From positions 310,001-374,000 of the forward strand of contig WNYE01000034.1 in NCBI GenBank assembly GCA_021396245.1: a stretch of 64,000 nt of DNA. The letters are read 5' to 3'. Both the position numbers and the translations under genes were made by a program. Below the pieces are notes generated by a model that was given only the letters and a program-made list of their open reading frames with translations, made no database searches and was not told where the DNA came from. Source of the stretch: Sporothrix humicola. Taxonomy: Eukaryota; Ascomycota; Sordariomycetes; Ophiostomatales; Ophiostomataceae. Each line of letters starts with the position of its first letter. The first letter of the stretch is position 1. Shown piece after piece: positions 30,973 through 40,474 of this stretch.

Positions 30973-32205
30973 ATGGCGGCTGCAGCGACAGCAATAGCGA
31001 CGTGCCCTGTAGCGCATGTTGCAGGCACAGCCCTGCCTGAAGAGCACCCCCCGGTCGACCTCTTCACCCAGCCCGGCCGCCTGTTTGACGATCTGGCGGC
31101 TGCCCGCAATTTCGATGGAGGACTGCCATGGAGCGACGCCCTCAAAGCGTATATCGTCTCCCGATACGACGATGTGGTCCAGGTGCTGGACGACCCCTCC
31201 ACATTCTCGTCGCGGCCGACGGTGCCGGACCTGCCGCCGCCGGTACTCGAAGCAATGGCGGGCAGATGCCCATTGAGAGGGACGCTGCTTGGCCTGGACA
31301 ATCCCGACCATGACCGGCTGCGGAAAGCAGTTGCCTCGTTCTTTGTGCCCCGCCGGCTGGAACGTTTTGCGGGTCTGATGGAGAAACGGGCGCATGCCCT
31401 GCTGGACAAGTTGGTCGCGAATGCGAGCTCTGATGACGCCTTTTCCGACCGAGGAGTCAACATCCGTGAAAAGTTCAACCACGCCCTTCCCTTGCAGATC
31501 ATCACCGCCGTCGCCGGTCTCGACGTTGACCGCTGGCAATGGGTCGGCCAGGCGCTGGAGCTGACAACGGTCGTCGAGGACCCGGACGCCGACCACGCAG
31601 AGGAGAGCGCGCACGTCAAGCTGGGCCGGTACATTGCGCTGCACGAGTACATTGCGACTCTTATCCAGGAAAGGAAAACGGACCGCCGGGACGATTTGAT
31701 CTCGCACATTTGGGGCGAGCGGGATGCCGGGCGCGTCACGATGACCGACTTTGAGCACCTTTCCCTCATTCCCGGCCTGTTGCTGGCCGGCCATGAAACG
31801 ACGACGAGCGTGATGACGATGGGTATGGCCCACCTGCTGCATCTTGGACTGTGGGAAGAGGCCACGCGTGACGAGGCGTCCCGGATCGCCACCATTGAAG
31901 AGCTTGTCCGGTACGAGTCGGCCATCACGGGCATGAAGCGGGAGGTGACACGGGATGTCGTGCTAGGTGGCACCCGTCTCAAGAAAGGGGACATTGTCTT
32001 TGGGGCGTACCAATCGGCGAGTCGGGATCCAACAAAGTTTGACTGGGCAGATACCCTCAGGGTGGGCAAAGATCAACCCCCCTCGAGAGAACAGCACCTA
32101 GGTTTTGGCAGAGGCATCCACGCCTGTCTGGGTGCACCATTAGCCCGTCTTCTGTTGCGCGTCGAAATGCGTGTCCTGCCGGAACGACTTCCAGGACTGC
32201 GGTAA
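30973..32205 (+). CDS. Cytochrome P450 domain of a self-sufficient P450 (frame broken)
   Basis: The ATG at 30973 (MAAAATAIATCPVAH) opens a soluble, bacterial-type P450 without a membrane anchor. Hallmarks are the I-helix LLLAGHETTTS near residue 270, ExxR in EELVRYES near 311, and the heme loop HLGFGRGIHACLGAPLARLL with Cys near 384. The frame stops at TAA 32203-32205 straight after LPERLPGLR, about 20 residues before a P450 of this type should end. The missing end (YTPVDAGRDLLKLMVAWD) is found in the next frame and runs on into a reductase. The arrangement matches class VII P450s (P450RhF/CYP116B), best known in bacteria, which suggests old horizontal transfer. As it stands, the heme domain would be made without its electron donor. 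Confidence 0.82.
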   Translation: MAAAATAIATCPVAHVAGTALPEEHPPVDLFTQPGRLFDDLAAARNFDGGLPWSDALKAYIVSRYDDVVQVLDDPSTFSSRPTVPDLPPPVLEAMAGRCPLRGTLLGLDNPDHDRLRKAVASFFVPRRLERFAGLMEKRAHALLDKLVANASSDDAFSDRGVNIREKFNHALPLQIITAVAGLDVDRWQWVGQALELTTVVEDPDADHAEESAHVKLGRYIALHEYIATLIQERKTDRRDDLISHIWGERDAGRVTMTDFEHLSLIPGLLLAGHETTTSVMTMGMAHLLHLGLWEEATRDEASRIATIEELVRYESAITGMKREVTRDVVLGGTRLKKGDIVFGAYQSASRDPTKFDWADTLRVGKDQPPSREQHLGFGRGIHACLGAPLARLLLRVEMRVLPERLPGLR

Positions 32206-33323
32206 TCACCCAGTACGAGAAGCGACAGTACACGCCTGTTGACGCTGGACGTGACCTGCTGAAGCTGATGGTGGCCTGGGATGTGGATGCAGCACAAGCC
32301 GTTCTGGACAAGCGGGGACTGACGTCGATTGCCGACACGAGAGTGGGTGCCGCCGCCAACAAGGAGACTTCTGTTGTCATCCGTTCTGCCACAAAACTGA
32401 ACGACCACGTTGTCGAACTCGAGTTGGAATCACCAGACGGGTCCTCACTTCCATCATGGACAGCCGGCGCCCATATCGATCTTCCTGTCGGCGACCTCGG
32501 GTACAGGCAGTACTCTCTGTGTTCGGACCCGGCTAACACAAAAACATGGAAGGTGGCGGTCTTGAGGGAGCCAGACGGAAAGGGTGGGTCCATCCATGTC
32601 CACGACAGACTGAAAGCCAGCCAGACAATCAAAGTCCAAGGCCCGCGCAACCATTTCGAGTGGAAAGGCGTCACTGCCCAGACGTGTCTGTTCATCGCCG
32701 GCGGTATCGGCATCACCCCGCTGCGGGCCATGGTCTATGCTGCCGAGGCCGCCGGGGTTGACTACCGTCTGATCTACCTCGGCTCGTCGCGCCACAAAAT
32801 GGCCTATGTCGAGGAGGTTGAGGCGAACTCGCGGGCCACTGTCTGGGCGAAGGACGACAAGGGCCGGTTCCATCTGCAGTCGTTGGTCGAAAACTTTGCC
32901 GCCGACATTGCTACCAACCAGCTGGCCGTCTACTCCTGCGGACCAGAGCGTCTCCTCGCGGCAGTCGAGCACACCTTCCAGCACCTCCTCCCCAAGCATG
33001 TGCACATTGAAAGATTCACCCCGCTCGAGATTGACGACGCGACCAACACGCCGTTTGACGTCGTCCTGGCAAGGAGTGGCCGCCGGCTGCACGTGCCTGT
33101 CGACAAGAGTATCCTCGAGGTGGTGAGAGAGGCCGGCGCCACACCCGCCGTGCTGTCCACCTGCACAAAGGGCACCTGCGGGACGTGTGAGGTTCGACTC
33201 CTAAATGGTGTGGCCGAGCACCGGGACACCGTCCTGACCGCCGACGAAAAGGCCGCGCAGACGTCCATTATGGTGTGCGTGTCGCGCTGCCGGGGGAAAG
33301 AGCTGTCCCTGGACCTGTGGTAG
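32202..33323 (+). pseudogene. PFOR-like reductase domain, separated from the P450 by a frameshift
   Basis: The open frame continues the P450 end and then a complete phthalate-dioxygenase-reductase-type module. It has a flavin-binding YRQYSLCSD (RxYS), a nucleotide-binding FIAGGIGITPLRAMVY, and a C-terminal plant-type 2Fe-2S domain with CTKGTCGTC and a fourth Cys in IMVCVSRC (C-x4-C-x2-C...C). It would pass electrons from NAD(P)H through FMN and 2Fe-2S to the heme. Joined to the P450, the whole would be about 780 aa, the usual size of class VII enzymes. The first ATG in this frame is 32268, inside the P450 tail. Separate translation is possible but lacks an intergenic region. I judge one gene split by a one-base loss near 32201-32203. 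Confidence 0.75.
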
Positions 33324-33582
33324 ACAGTAGGCAGTACACGGTAGACAGTACACGGTATACAGTAGATGGAAAACGGAAAACGGAAGCCGGACCTCATTTA
33401 TGCAAATATTTTATAAAATGGCAATAGAGTATTTATTCTCATTCTTATTCTTATTCTTATTCTTTTTATTCTCCTTTTTATCTATACTTTTTAGATTACG
33501 TTAAGATATTAATAAACCCACTCTCAACTGTTTTACAACCTCTTTACGAGGTTTAAACGGGGGTGTGCTTTTAGGAAGGAGA

Positions 33583-33665
33583 AAGAAAGGAAACAAGAAA
33601 GGAAACAAGAAAGGAAACAGGAAAGGAAACAAGAAAGGAAACAGGAAGGGAAATAAAAAGGAAAC
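33583..33665 (+). repeat. Purine minisatellite, 12-bp unit AAGAAAGGAAAC
   Basis: About six to seven units with single-base variants (CAGG for CAAG) are seen. All purines except one C per unit lie on one strand. Confidence 0.85.
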
Positions 33666-33707
33666 AAAACAGCGCTCTTCAAGATTTGCCGGCCGAGTGC
33701 ACAAGGT

Positions 33708-33802
33708 GCTGTAAGTTGTGAGTCCGCCGGCGCCGCCCTTTGCACGGAGCCCGTCCAGGTGTCCGAGGGCGGCGACGGTCCGCCGTACTCACAACTTACA
33801 GC
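33708..33802. repeat. Inverted repeat able to form a long hairpin
   Basis: The left arm GCTGTAAGTTGTGAGT (33708-33723) and the right arm 33787-33802 are perfect reverse complements (16 bp). Inside, GC-rich blocks CGCCGCCCT (33731-33739) and AGGGCGGCG (33766-33774) also pair. The loop is about 26 bases. It lies between the 3' ends of two converging genes. Confidence 0.85.
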
Positions 33803-33871
33803 TCCACTATCCTCGTCCGTCCATCCTTCAACTTTCACGTTTTCCATTTGCACCCTTTCCCCATTTGAAAA

Positions 33872-35089
33872 CTAGTCAAACGGGGAGCCAAACACGGAAA
33901 AGAACCACGTAAATAGGATAACGAACAGGTCAAATAAGGCTATCACCAGAGCCTCGAGGAAACGGACAAGTTGTGCCATGGGACGGTCGTCGAGTAGGAA
34001 CGGGAACATGACGGCAAAGCAGCCCGGCACAGGCTCCAGCCTGGTCGCGAACACCATGTACCTGAAGGTGCACCGGAGCCTGACTGACGTGGGCGTGTCG
34101 GCGTGGCAGTCGTCGATGGCTCCCAGGACATTGGCAGCCTCGGTGGCCCACACCCGCAGGACGGCCGGCGATTCTTGCACAAGGGGTGCGGCATCGGATG
34201 TAAAGAATTGCTGCAGCCCCCACCGTATGGTACGCGCCAGGCTCCGCTGCATGCACAGGGACGGCTTTAGGACAAGGCGCGGGGCTTTGCCTGTCACGGC
34301 ATCGGCGGCATCGACCGCATCGACCGCATCGACCGCATCCTCAGGCACCTCCGGCTTGACATCGACATCCCACGCGGCAAAGATGAGGTCGACGCACCTG
34401 TCGACGCAGTCGGCGGCTAGGGTCTCGAAACGGGCAGACTCTCGACCACTATCGTCGCCGTTCTTGGAGTTGTTGCTATATGCATACGGCCGCTCGGCCC
34501 AGGCGCTGAAAACGCCCACGACCGCCTGGATGAGCTGCCGCCGAAGCCGTCTGTACCTGCCGCGGTATCCGTCGCCGGGGAAACACGCAAAGATGCACAA
34601 AAAATGGTTGATAACAATTCCAATACAGTACGCGGCATTGTAGGCACACAACTTGTCGTTGTAGCTGCCATTGTAGCTGTCCTGTGCACAGACCAGCGTT
34701 GTTTTGGGTTCCTGGTATTTGGCTCCTATGGTTGCCCTTTCCTTTTCGCTACCGATAAACGTCGTCACCTGGGTTGTCGTCGGGCCCCTCGACATTTTTC
34801 TGTCGTCCAGAACGGCGTTGTAGATGGTCTCCATGCCGGCGCGAATCACCATGCGAATGTGCGCATCCTTGTCTAGAACTGGAGAGGAGACAGGCCTCTT
34901 GTAGCCTTTGTTGGTGGCCATGGATATGGCCGCAGTCGTATTTGTGGCCCCGGTCGTCTCCGCCTGCTTCTCGTTGAGCGACATGGTATCGCTGCGAGGC
35001 GAGCTATCCCCGGCAACGTCGACAAAGCTGTCGTCCGTGCCGCAGTCGCTCCATGTGTCGCTTGTGGGTATCGGTGCGTCAGACAACAT
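33872..35089 (-). CDS. FPGDGY-family hypothetical protein C, 405 aa
   Basis: Third clear paralog of 7122 and 9170, about 25 kb away. The ATG at 35089 (MLSDAPIPTSDTWSDCGTDD) gives the shared Ser/Asp N-terminus ending in SFVDVAGD; an earlier in-frame ATG adds 18 unrelated residues. The hallmark FPGDGYRGRYRRLRRQLIQA is at about residues 169-188, followed by SAWA. The Cys motif is LAADCVDRC. A DAVDAVDA microsatellite tract and the C-terminal block RVWATEAANVL follow. Unlike A and B, it ends with a strongly hydrophobic C-terminal segment (about residues 385-400, ALVIALFDLFVILFTWFF), suggesting tail anchoring to a membrane. Function unknown. It converges on the P450-reductase locus. Confidence 0.8.
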   Translation of the reverse strand: MLSDAPIPTSDTWSDCGTDDSFVDVAGDSSPRSDTMSLNEKQAETTGATNTTAAISMATNKGYKRPVSSPVLDKDAHIRMVIRAGMETIYNAVLDDRKMSRGPTTTQVTTFIGSEKERATIGAKYQEPKTTLVCAQDSYNGSYNDKLCAYNAAYCIGIVINHFLCIFACFPGDGYRGRYRRLRRQLIQAVVGVFSAWAERPYAYSNNSKNGDDSGRESARFETLAADCVDRCVDLIFAAWDVDVKPEVPEDAVDAVDAVDAADAVTGKAPRLVLKPSLCMQRSLARTIRWGLQQFFTSDAAPLVQESPAVLRVWATEAANVLGAIDDCHADTPTSVRLRCTFRYMVFATRLEPVPGCFAVMFPFLLDDRPMAQLVRFLEALVIALFDLFVILFTWFFSVFGSPFD

Positions 35090-35499
35090 GGTGAATGGTC
35101 GATAGCGATGAAATGGTCGTGGAAAGGATATAAAGATGGACATTATATTTTATGCTGCGCCGTGTATGCTTGTTGGTAGATCAGAGAAAGTAAAGTCATG
35201 ATTTTTTAAGCCTGCGAAAGTATGTTGGTACGTGGCACAAAAATTAATGACGGCCGGTACATCAGGAGAATATCTGAACGATCGAGCCAATGTACCGGGG
35301 CACCAAATTATTTTGCCAATGTGTGGCGCATGACGAGGGCATCACATAAGCGGCCTCGACAATGACTGGGCCGTTACCTTGAGAGACCGAGTCCACGGGT
35401 AGATTTGTATGTAGCTAAATATTGAGGTTGGGACGGCGCCGGCACCGTCCGGTTTAGTTGCCCATGAGCACGTAGGCAACAACGATTTACATAATAATG
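35090..35499. other. Spacer upstream of FPGDGY protein C
   Basis: 410-bp AT-rich spacer holding the promoter of protein C and the 3' end of a decayed gene. No specific element is seen. Confidence 0.5.
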
Positions 35500-37110
35500 T
35501 TATATTGCAAGGCAGATGTGCTCTTGTGAGTTTGCCCCCAAAGAATCTGGAAAATAACGTGTCGAAGCGTGGTCGCGAAGTTGGTCTACCATTGCATCGA
35601 GCGTAATCCTAAACAGTGCCACCCTCTCATCGGCTGTGTAGCCAAGAGCGGTGGTCGTCGGACGGGCATACACAAGAGTTTGTCGAGGGCTGCCGGTCCA
35701 AAATCTTGTTCTGTGCACTGACGACCACTTTCATTGCTGCCATCCAGGCTGTCTTTAGGTTACCGGTGACGACGAAAGTGTTCATGAGGGCGTCGCGCAC
35801 CGGCATCGCGTAGGATCGGTCCAGTGTGGGCACGGAAATGAGAGGCAGGGTGCCAGACACAATGTCCCTCTTCACCGGTCGGCTTGTTATCCAAGACGTT
35901 GAGGTTGTTTCGTGGACGACAAAGTTCTCGAGTGAGTCGCCCCTGTATATTCTGGGCTCCGGGATCAGCCTGGCCACGCCTGATACCCGCGCGTAAACAT
36001 TTGCTGCCGCGCGGATTGTTCTTTTGGTGTTGACACTCCCCGAGAGTTTGGCCGGGATGCACCGTAGACTTTTCTCGAGCCCTGCCAGCGAGCCATTGCC
36101 GTCCGGCGGATCGACCGGGATACAGGACGAATGGCGAACTAGGCCGTTGTCGGTTGTGGAAACTGGCGTCCGATCTGTTGAGCCTCGGATTGCTGTAAAA
36201 AAAACGCACATGGTCGGGCATCTCACTGGTGCACACCGGCACCGTCTTGGCCAACATGCTGATTGATGCCGCGTCTCCCTTGAGCGACTCGGGATTAAAG
36301 AAATAGATTTCCACAAAACCCCGTAGTAAACCGTCAGTGCCGATCGTAAACGATGGGGTTCGATACTAAACGCATCCCCCGAGACGGCGGCACGCCAGGT
36401 TGAAAATATGCAGCCCTAGTCCACGGGATGCCCTCAATATGAAGTTTTCTGGGGCCACATCGCCAAGTTGGCCTGGCCATCGGTTGGCCAAAGAAACAAT
36501 CTCGGCGTTTACGCGTGTCGCGCCATCTTCGGCAAGTCCTTGCTCACCGTCAAAAACGGACACGGCCTGGTCGGCGCAGGCGATGCATCGGAAACGGCCT
36601 TGCACGTCCAACGCCCCAAAGATCCAGTAGTGTAGCCGCCCGGACAAATTGCTTTTCTGTCTTAGGCAGGGCTGTGTTGCTTGTCAGTATGCGTGTCTCG
36701 AACAGGCGACAACAATCCACAATCCGAAGCAATGTTGATCGTTGATCAGGGACAGTGTGACTTGCCTGCAGCGCGTACTGCGCTTCCGCCAACAAATACT
36801 CTTCGAGGGGCCTGACCTGGTATACGATTGACTGCCCGGCCATACCTTCGTCGTCGGGAGTCAGTGCAGGTGGCGTGTCCCGGAGGACGACGTTATCCAC
36901 GGCGGTTTGCATGCGGGCCAGCGTGATGTTGTCGAATTCGGCGTACTCGATAGAGGCATCGGTTGACTCTCTTGATCCTGCTGGCGCGTGCGACGTATTT
37001 TGCTCGTTGAACGGGAGCAGCCCATCATAGCGTTGGTGCCGCAGACGTCTGAAGGTTCTGCGGCCGCGCCGGGTATTGGGGTTTAGAGGCTGTCTGGCAT
37101 CTCCAGCCAT
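35500..37110 (-). pseudogene. Decayed gene with three frame switches and one nonsense codon
   Basis: Starting at ATG 37110 (MAGDARQPLNPNTRRGRR), protein-like sequence continues for about 1.6 kb but changes frame. Piece 1 runs to about 36650. Piece 2 (for example RFRCIACADQAVSVFDGEQG) runs to an in-frame TAG at 36366-36368. The same frame then reopens at once (YRTPSFTIGTDGLLRGFVEI). It switches at an eight-base A/T homopolymer (36191-36198) to a third frame (RTPVSTTDNGLVRHSSCIP). It switches again near 35690 to a last piece (LGYTADERVALFRITLDAMV) ending at 35500. No good introns explain the changes. The family is not recognised. Sequencing error at the homopolymer could explain one lesion but not all. 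Confidence 0.6.
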
Positions 37111-37991
37111 CGTTGTATGTATGTTGGGACGGGGAAGAAGGTATAATGTCGTGTCTCGGTGGAGGTCGAGCGCCGCTGCTGGTCAATTTCGTGTTAAAGC
37201 TCAGAGCCGAACCGGTCAGTCTGTCGTAAAGTGTATTAGAATAGCTTAGAAAAGCGAATAAAACAAGTTTGTATTTAACGTCCCATGTTTAACGTCCCAT
37301 GAAATAAGGCCTAATGTGAGAGGCTCGAAAGTGTTATAAGTGATGTAAGTGGTGTAAGTGGTGTAAGTAATATAAATGATCATAGGTTAGTCAGTCTGGT
37401 TGTCGGGAGATAATACAACAGATTGTAAATAAACAAAGAATCAAATAACCTAAACAAATTCCTTTGAATTTAACATCCTATCTAATGTTGCTCTTCAACT
37501 AGTGAATTGTACATGAAAAGAACAAGACGTCTACTGTTAGGTTGTGGATGACAAAAGATGTGCCCCATAATCATTGTGTGTTAGCTGTCGTACTCTTCGG
37601 TCTCTTCCCCCGTCTGTCGTTTGTCGAGCGTTGCTCCTCCCCGTTTTGATTTCTGATTTCTCTTCCCTCCTTCCCTCTTCCCTCCTTCCCTCACTCGCCT
37701 TCGCCAAATCTATGGGAAGGCTCCATCCCGTGGCCTCACAACGGTTGCCTCATCGCCTCGCTCAATGTGCGTCTTGGCAGCCGTACCTTCCTCATAAACA
37801 GAAACATTTATTTTGATATGGCGAGTTTTCTGCCACTGCTGTAAACAAAAACAATGTCAACAATCAACAAACCAACCACGAAACACCATACATCTTTGAC
37901 ATTCACTTTTCAACAGCCAAACGACGTAAATCGATTGCGACTACAATTTACAAAACATCCAACTCACCCACGTCTACCCTCGTCTCTCCAA
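37111..37991. other. Spacer between two decayed genes
   Basis: Contains copy 2 of the dispersed repeat (37255-37345) and a short GTGTAAGTG tandem run (about 37336-37370). No gene is seen. Confidence 0.55.
37255..37345 (+). repeat. Dispersed repeat, copy 2
   Basis: Matches the minus strand of 13835-13925. This copy carries an extra 14-bp tandem duplication, TTTAACGTCCCATG, absent from copy 1. It lies upstream of a decayed gene. Confidence 0.65.
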
Positions 37992-38689
37992 ATGGCACCC
38001 ACAAGGTCTCGTCTCGCGCTGGTCACGACAAGTGCAAAAAGACAAAGACAACGCGCCGTCGGCTGCGTCCTCTTCCCCGGCTTCCTCCCCGACCCTCTCC
38101 TTTGATACCTCCTCCGGCACCTCCTCTCCTTCAACTGGCTGTCGAGAAAACGATCCCGGCTGTCAAGATCATGGTAGCTATCAAGGCGGCCGAGCTTATT
38201 TTCACACACGTCTTCAAGAGTGTACAGGCGATGCCTACAAGCCGCGAAATAGGTCCACTCAGCACCATACCGACGACAGATCATACCAGCAACGAGATCG
38301 CAAAAGCCGCGTGCGTATCGTCCTGGTTTCCAACAGCTTCATCGATTATAAATACAGGATTCAGTATTTTCAAATCAAGCCCAGCAAATATGTCAGCGGT
38401 CAGAGCAGCAATGCCTCGCATATCACAAATGTCAGAGGCACATGCAGTGACACTGAAGGCAATTCTCGACGCTGTCGAGATAGATGGCAAAGGAAATATC
38501 CCTCCTCATTAGCGAATGGCCGTGGAAAATGCTGTCAAGGCAGCCGTTCAAGAGTACTCATTGATTGAGATTGAGATTTTATTGATAGAGACCGTTTCGC
38601 CGAGGTTAGCACAGGAGGCAAGAGGATATGCAAGGCAGTTGATGTCGAGGATTAATGATGTCAAGGAAAATCTAAAACTGGTGCTGTGA
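37992..38689 (+). pseudogene. Decayed gene, two frameshifts and an in-frame TAG
   Basis: Protein-like sequence starts at ATG 37992 (MAPTRSRLALVTTS). It changes frame around the A5 run near 38036 (DNAPSAASSSPASSPTLSFD) and again near 38135 to LAVEKTIPAVKIMVAIKAAE. That frame stops at TAG 38510-38512 but continues in frame with ENAVKAAVQEYSLIEIEILL to a TGA at 38687-38689. The C-terminal part is a helical, Ala/Glu/Ile-rich chain. The preserved downstream frame suggests a recent CAG-to-TAG type change. No family is recognised. It could instead be a small intact gene from 38102 with a truncated end. Confidence 0.45.
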
Positions 38690-40474
38690 CGCTGATGGAG
38701 GATATTTTTTGTTGGAAATAGCGTGCCAATCATCAGTCTTTTCCTCCTGTAAATAAATACTAGTCCTCCCACCTGCCCGTATCTATGTCTCTCTCTCTCT
38801 TCTCTTTAGTCAATCAAGATTCCAGAGGGGTCACAATATAGTTCATAACCTACCATACACGACCACAGGCCTCATATTTACGCTCTTATTGGTGTGTAGC
38901 TTTTATTGTAGTATTTTGTATAAGGAATAAATTTATTTTTCACGAATTGTTTACGATCATTAGATACACGTTTAAAAAAAAACACTAAATTCAAAGGCTG
39001 AGCAAAAAATAAGAACCTTTTTTTTTTTTGAAAATAAAACGAGACATGAAATTTACGAGACATGAAATTTGTGAAATTAAAGCGAAATAAAAGTAAAGTA
39101 AGATTATCAGTCATACGTTCAACCTACAATAAATTACTGTTAAAGAGAAACCACGTCAAGTCATAAGTTGACAACAATTTGTATGTTTCTGCACCGCAAA
39201 AGTCATGTGTTTGGGCACATGCGATGATTCAGACTGTCGCTTGTTGATTTCCGGCTTTTACCATCGTGTGTGAAATCCGGTATCAGACAGTGGAGTTTAC
39301 GATACGCAATCCAGTGTCTAGTCTTCCCCAGATTCACAGAAAAAGAAACGAGAAAGGATCCTTTAGTGAAGTAGACTAGACCGGGGGTTGAACGGACATT
39401 TTGTCAGGCTTTTATCGGATTTGACGTGTCCCCGTTGTCAAAGCCAAGGCGGGGCCTGCCACCCAGGAGCGGGTCGGTATATCCGCGCCCCTAGCGAAAT
39501 CGACCAAAATCGCGCGTATCAAACTCCGCGCACCCCCTTTCGTCTCGTTTTCACCCAATTGCACCCCTTTTTTGGTGCAGCCCGTCTGGGGAAGCGGGTA
39601 CTTTGTCTGGGATCTTATGGGATTTTCTGGGAATAAACACATGGTGGCAGGCCATCACCGCAGGGAAAAGGAAGAAAAAGAATCGAAATACGATCCGGCG
39701 GATCCGGCGAACAGACGGGAGCTAGTAGGGAGTGTGAAGATCCGGGGAAGCGGATACGGCGTTGCGTTTGGACGTTTGGACGTTTGAATAGACGCGTGGA
39801 CCGGGATAATGTGTTGTCGGTGCAGCCGCTCATCAATAGAGATCTCGACGACATCCACGACACTCGTTGATGATGAGTAATGCGTTGTCGGACACAAACA
39901 TTCCTGGGCAACGCTCGCTCACAATTAATCCGAGTTATTTAATATGTGCATCTTATGGGTATCAATATGGTCATCATTTCACACAGTACGGCAATTTGCC
40001 CAGACGGGCTTTTGATTTCCTTATCATGGCATTTAGGCAAAACACGAGGCCGACGACGTCTCGCTCCCACTCTCTCACAATCGCTTGTATGGATGCGGCC
40101 GCCGAGTGGACGCAATATCGAGTGTGGATAATACCGTATAAATGATCCGCCATCCAGCCAATCCCATTTTCTCCATGTTTCCTTCCGCCTTGGTGTTGTT
40201 CTTGGTGGAGTCTTGGGGGATTCTTGGGTGAGGGTTTTGATGACCGGCAGTGGGAAAAGGGCGATACAGAAATAAAAGATGAGATGACGGGTAGATAGTG
40301 GACGGAGAAAACAGGCAGAACAGGACACTGCAGAATCTGATATTGCAGTTCGTGCCGAGAGACAACGGAGGCACAAATATAAAAGGATGTCCGCGTCGTT
40401 GTCCCTCCCTGTCACTGGACAGATTGACAACGTAAACACCAAGTTCGTTCATTTCCGTCGTACTCCCCAGCACC
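38690..40474. other. Intergenic, 1.8 kb
   Basis: AT-rich first half with poly-A/T runs; the second half is mixed. Small open frames show no protein character. It includes the promoter of the DUF1996 gene. No specific element was recognised. Confidence 0.5.

Larger units (their letters stand above)
33324..33871. other. Repeat-rich spacer with hairpin
   Basis: The spacer contains a hexanucleotide TTATTC microsatellite (about 33431-33475), a purine minisatellite (33583-33665) and an inverted repeat (33708-33802), each listed or noted separately. No gene is seen. It separates two converging genes. Confidence 0.65.

Noticed and set aside
32106..32196. Intron that would bypass the P450 frame break
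   Set aside because: Possible GT-AG pairs would remove the conserved helix right after the heme cysteine or be too short (about 22 bp).
32202..32268. Programmed -1 frameshift at the P450/reductase junction
   Set aside because: No slippery heptamer precedes the TAA at 32203; a simple one-base loss or read error is more likely.
39388..39636. 82-codon frame near 39.5 kb
   Set aside because: No domain, no splice context, and antisense frame of equal length; treated as noncoding spacer.
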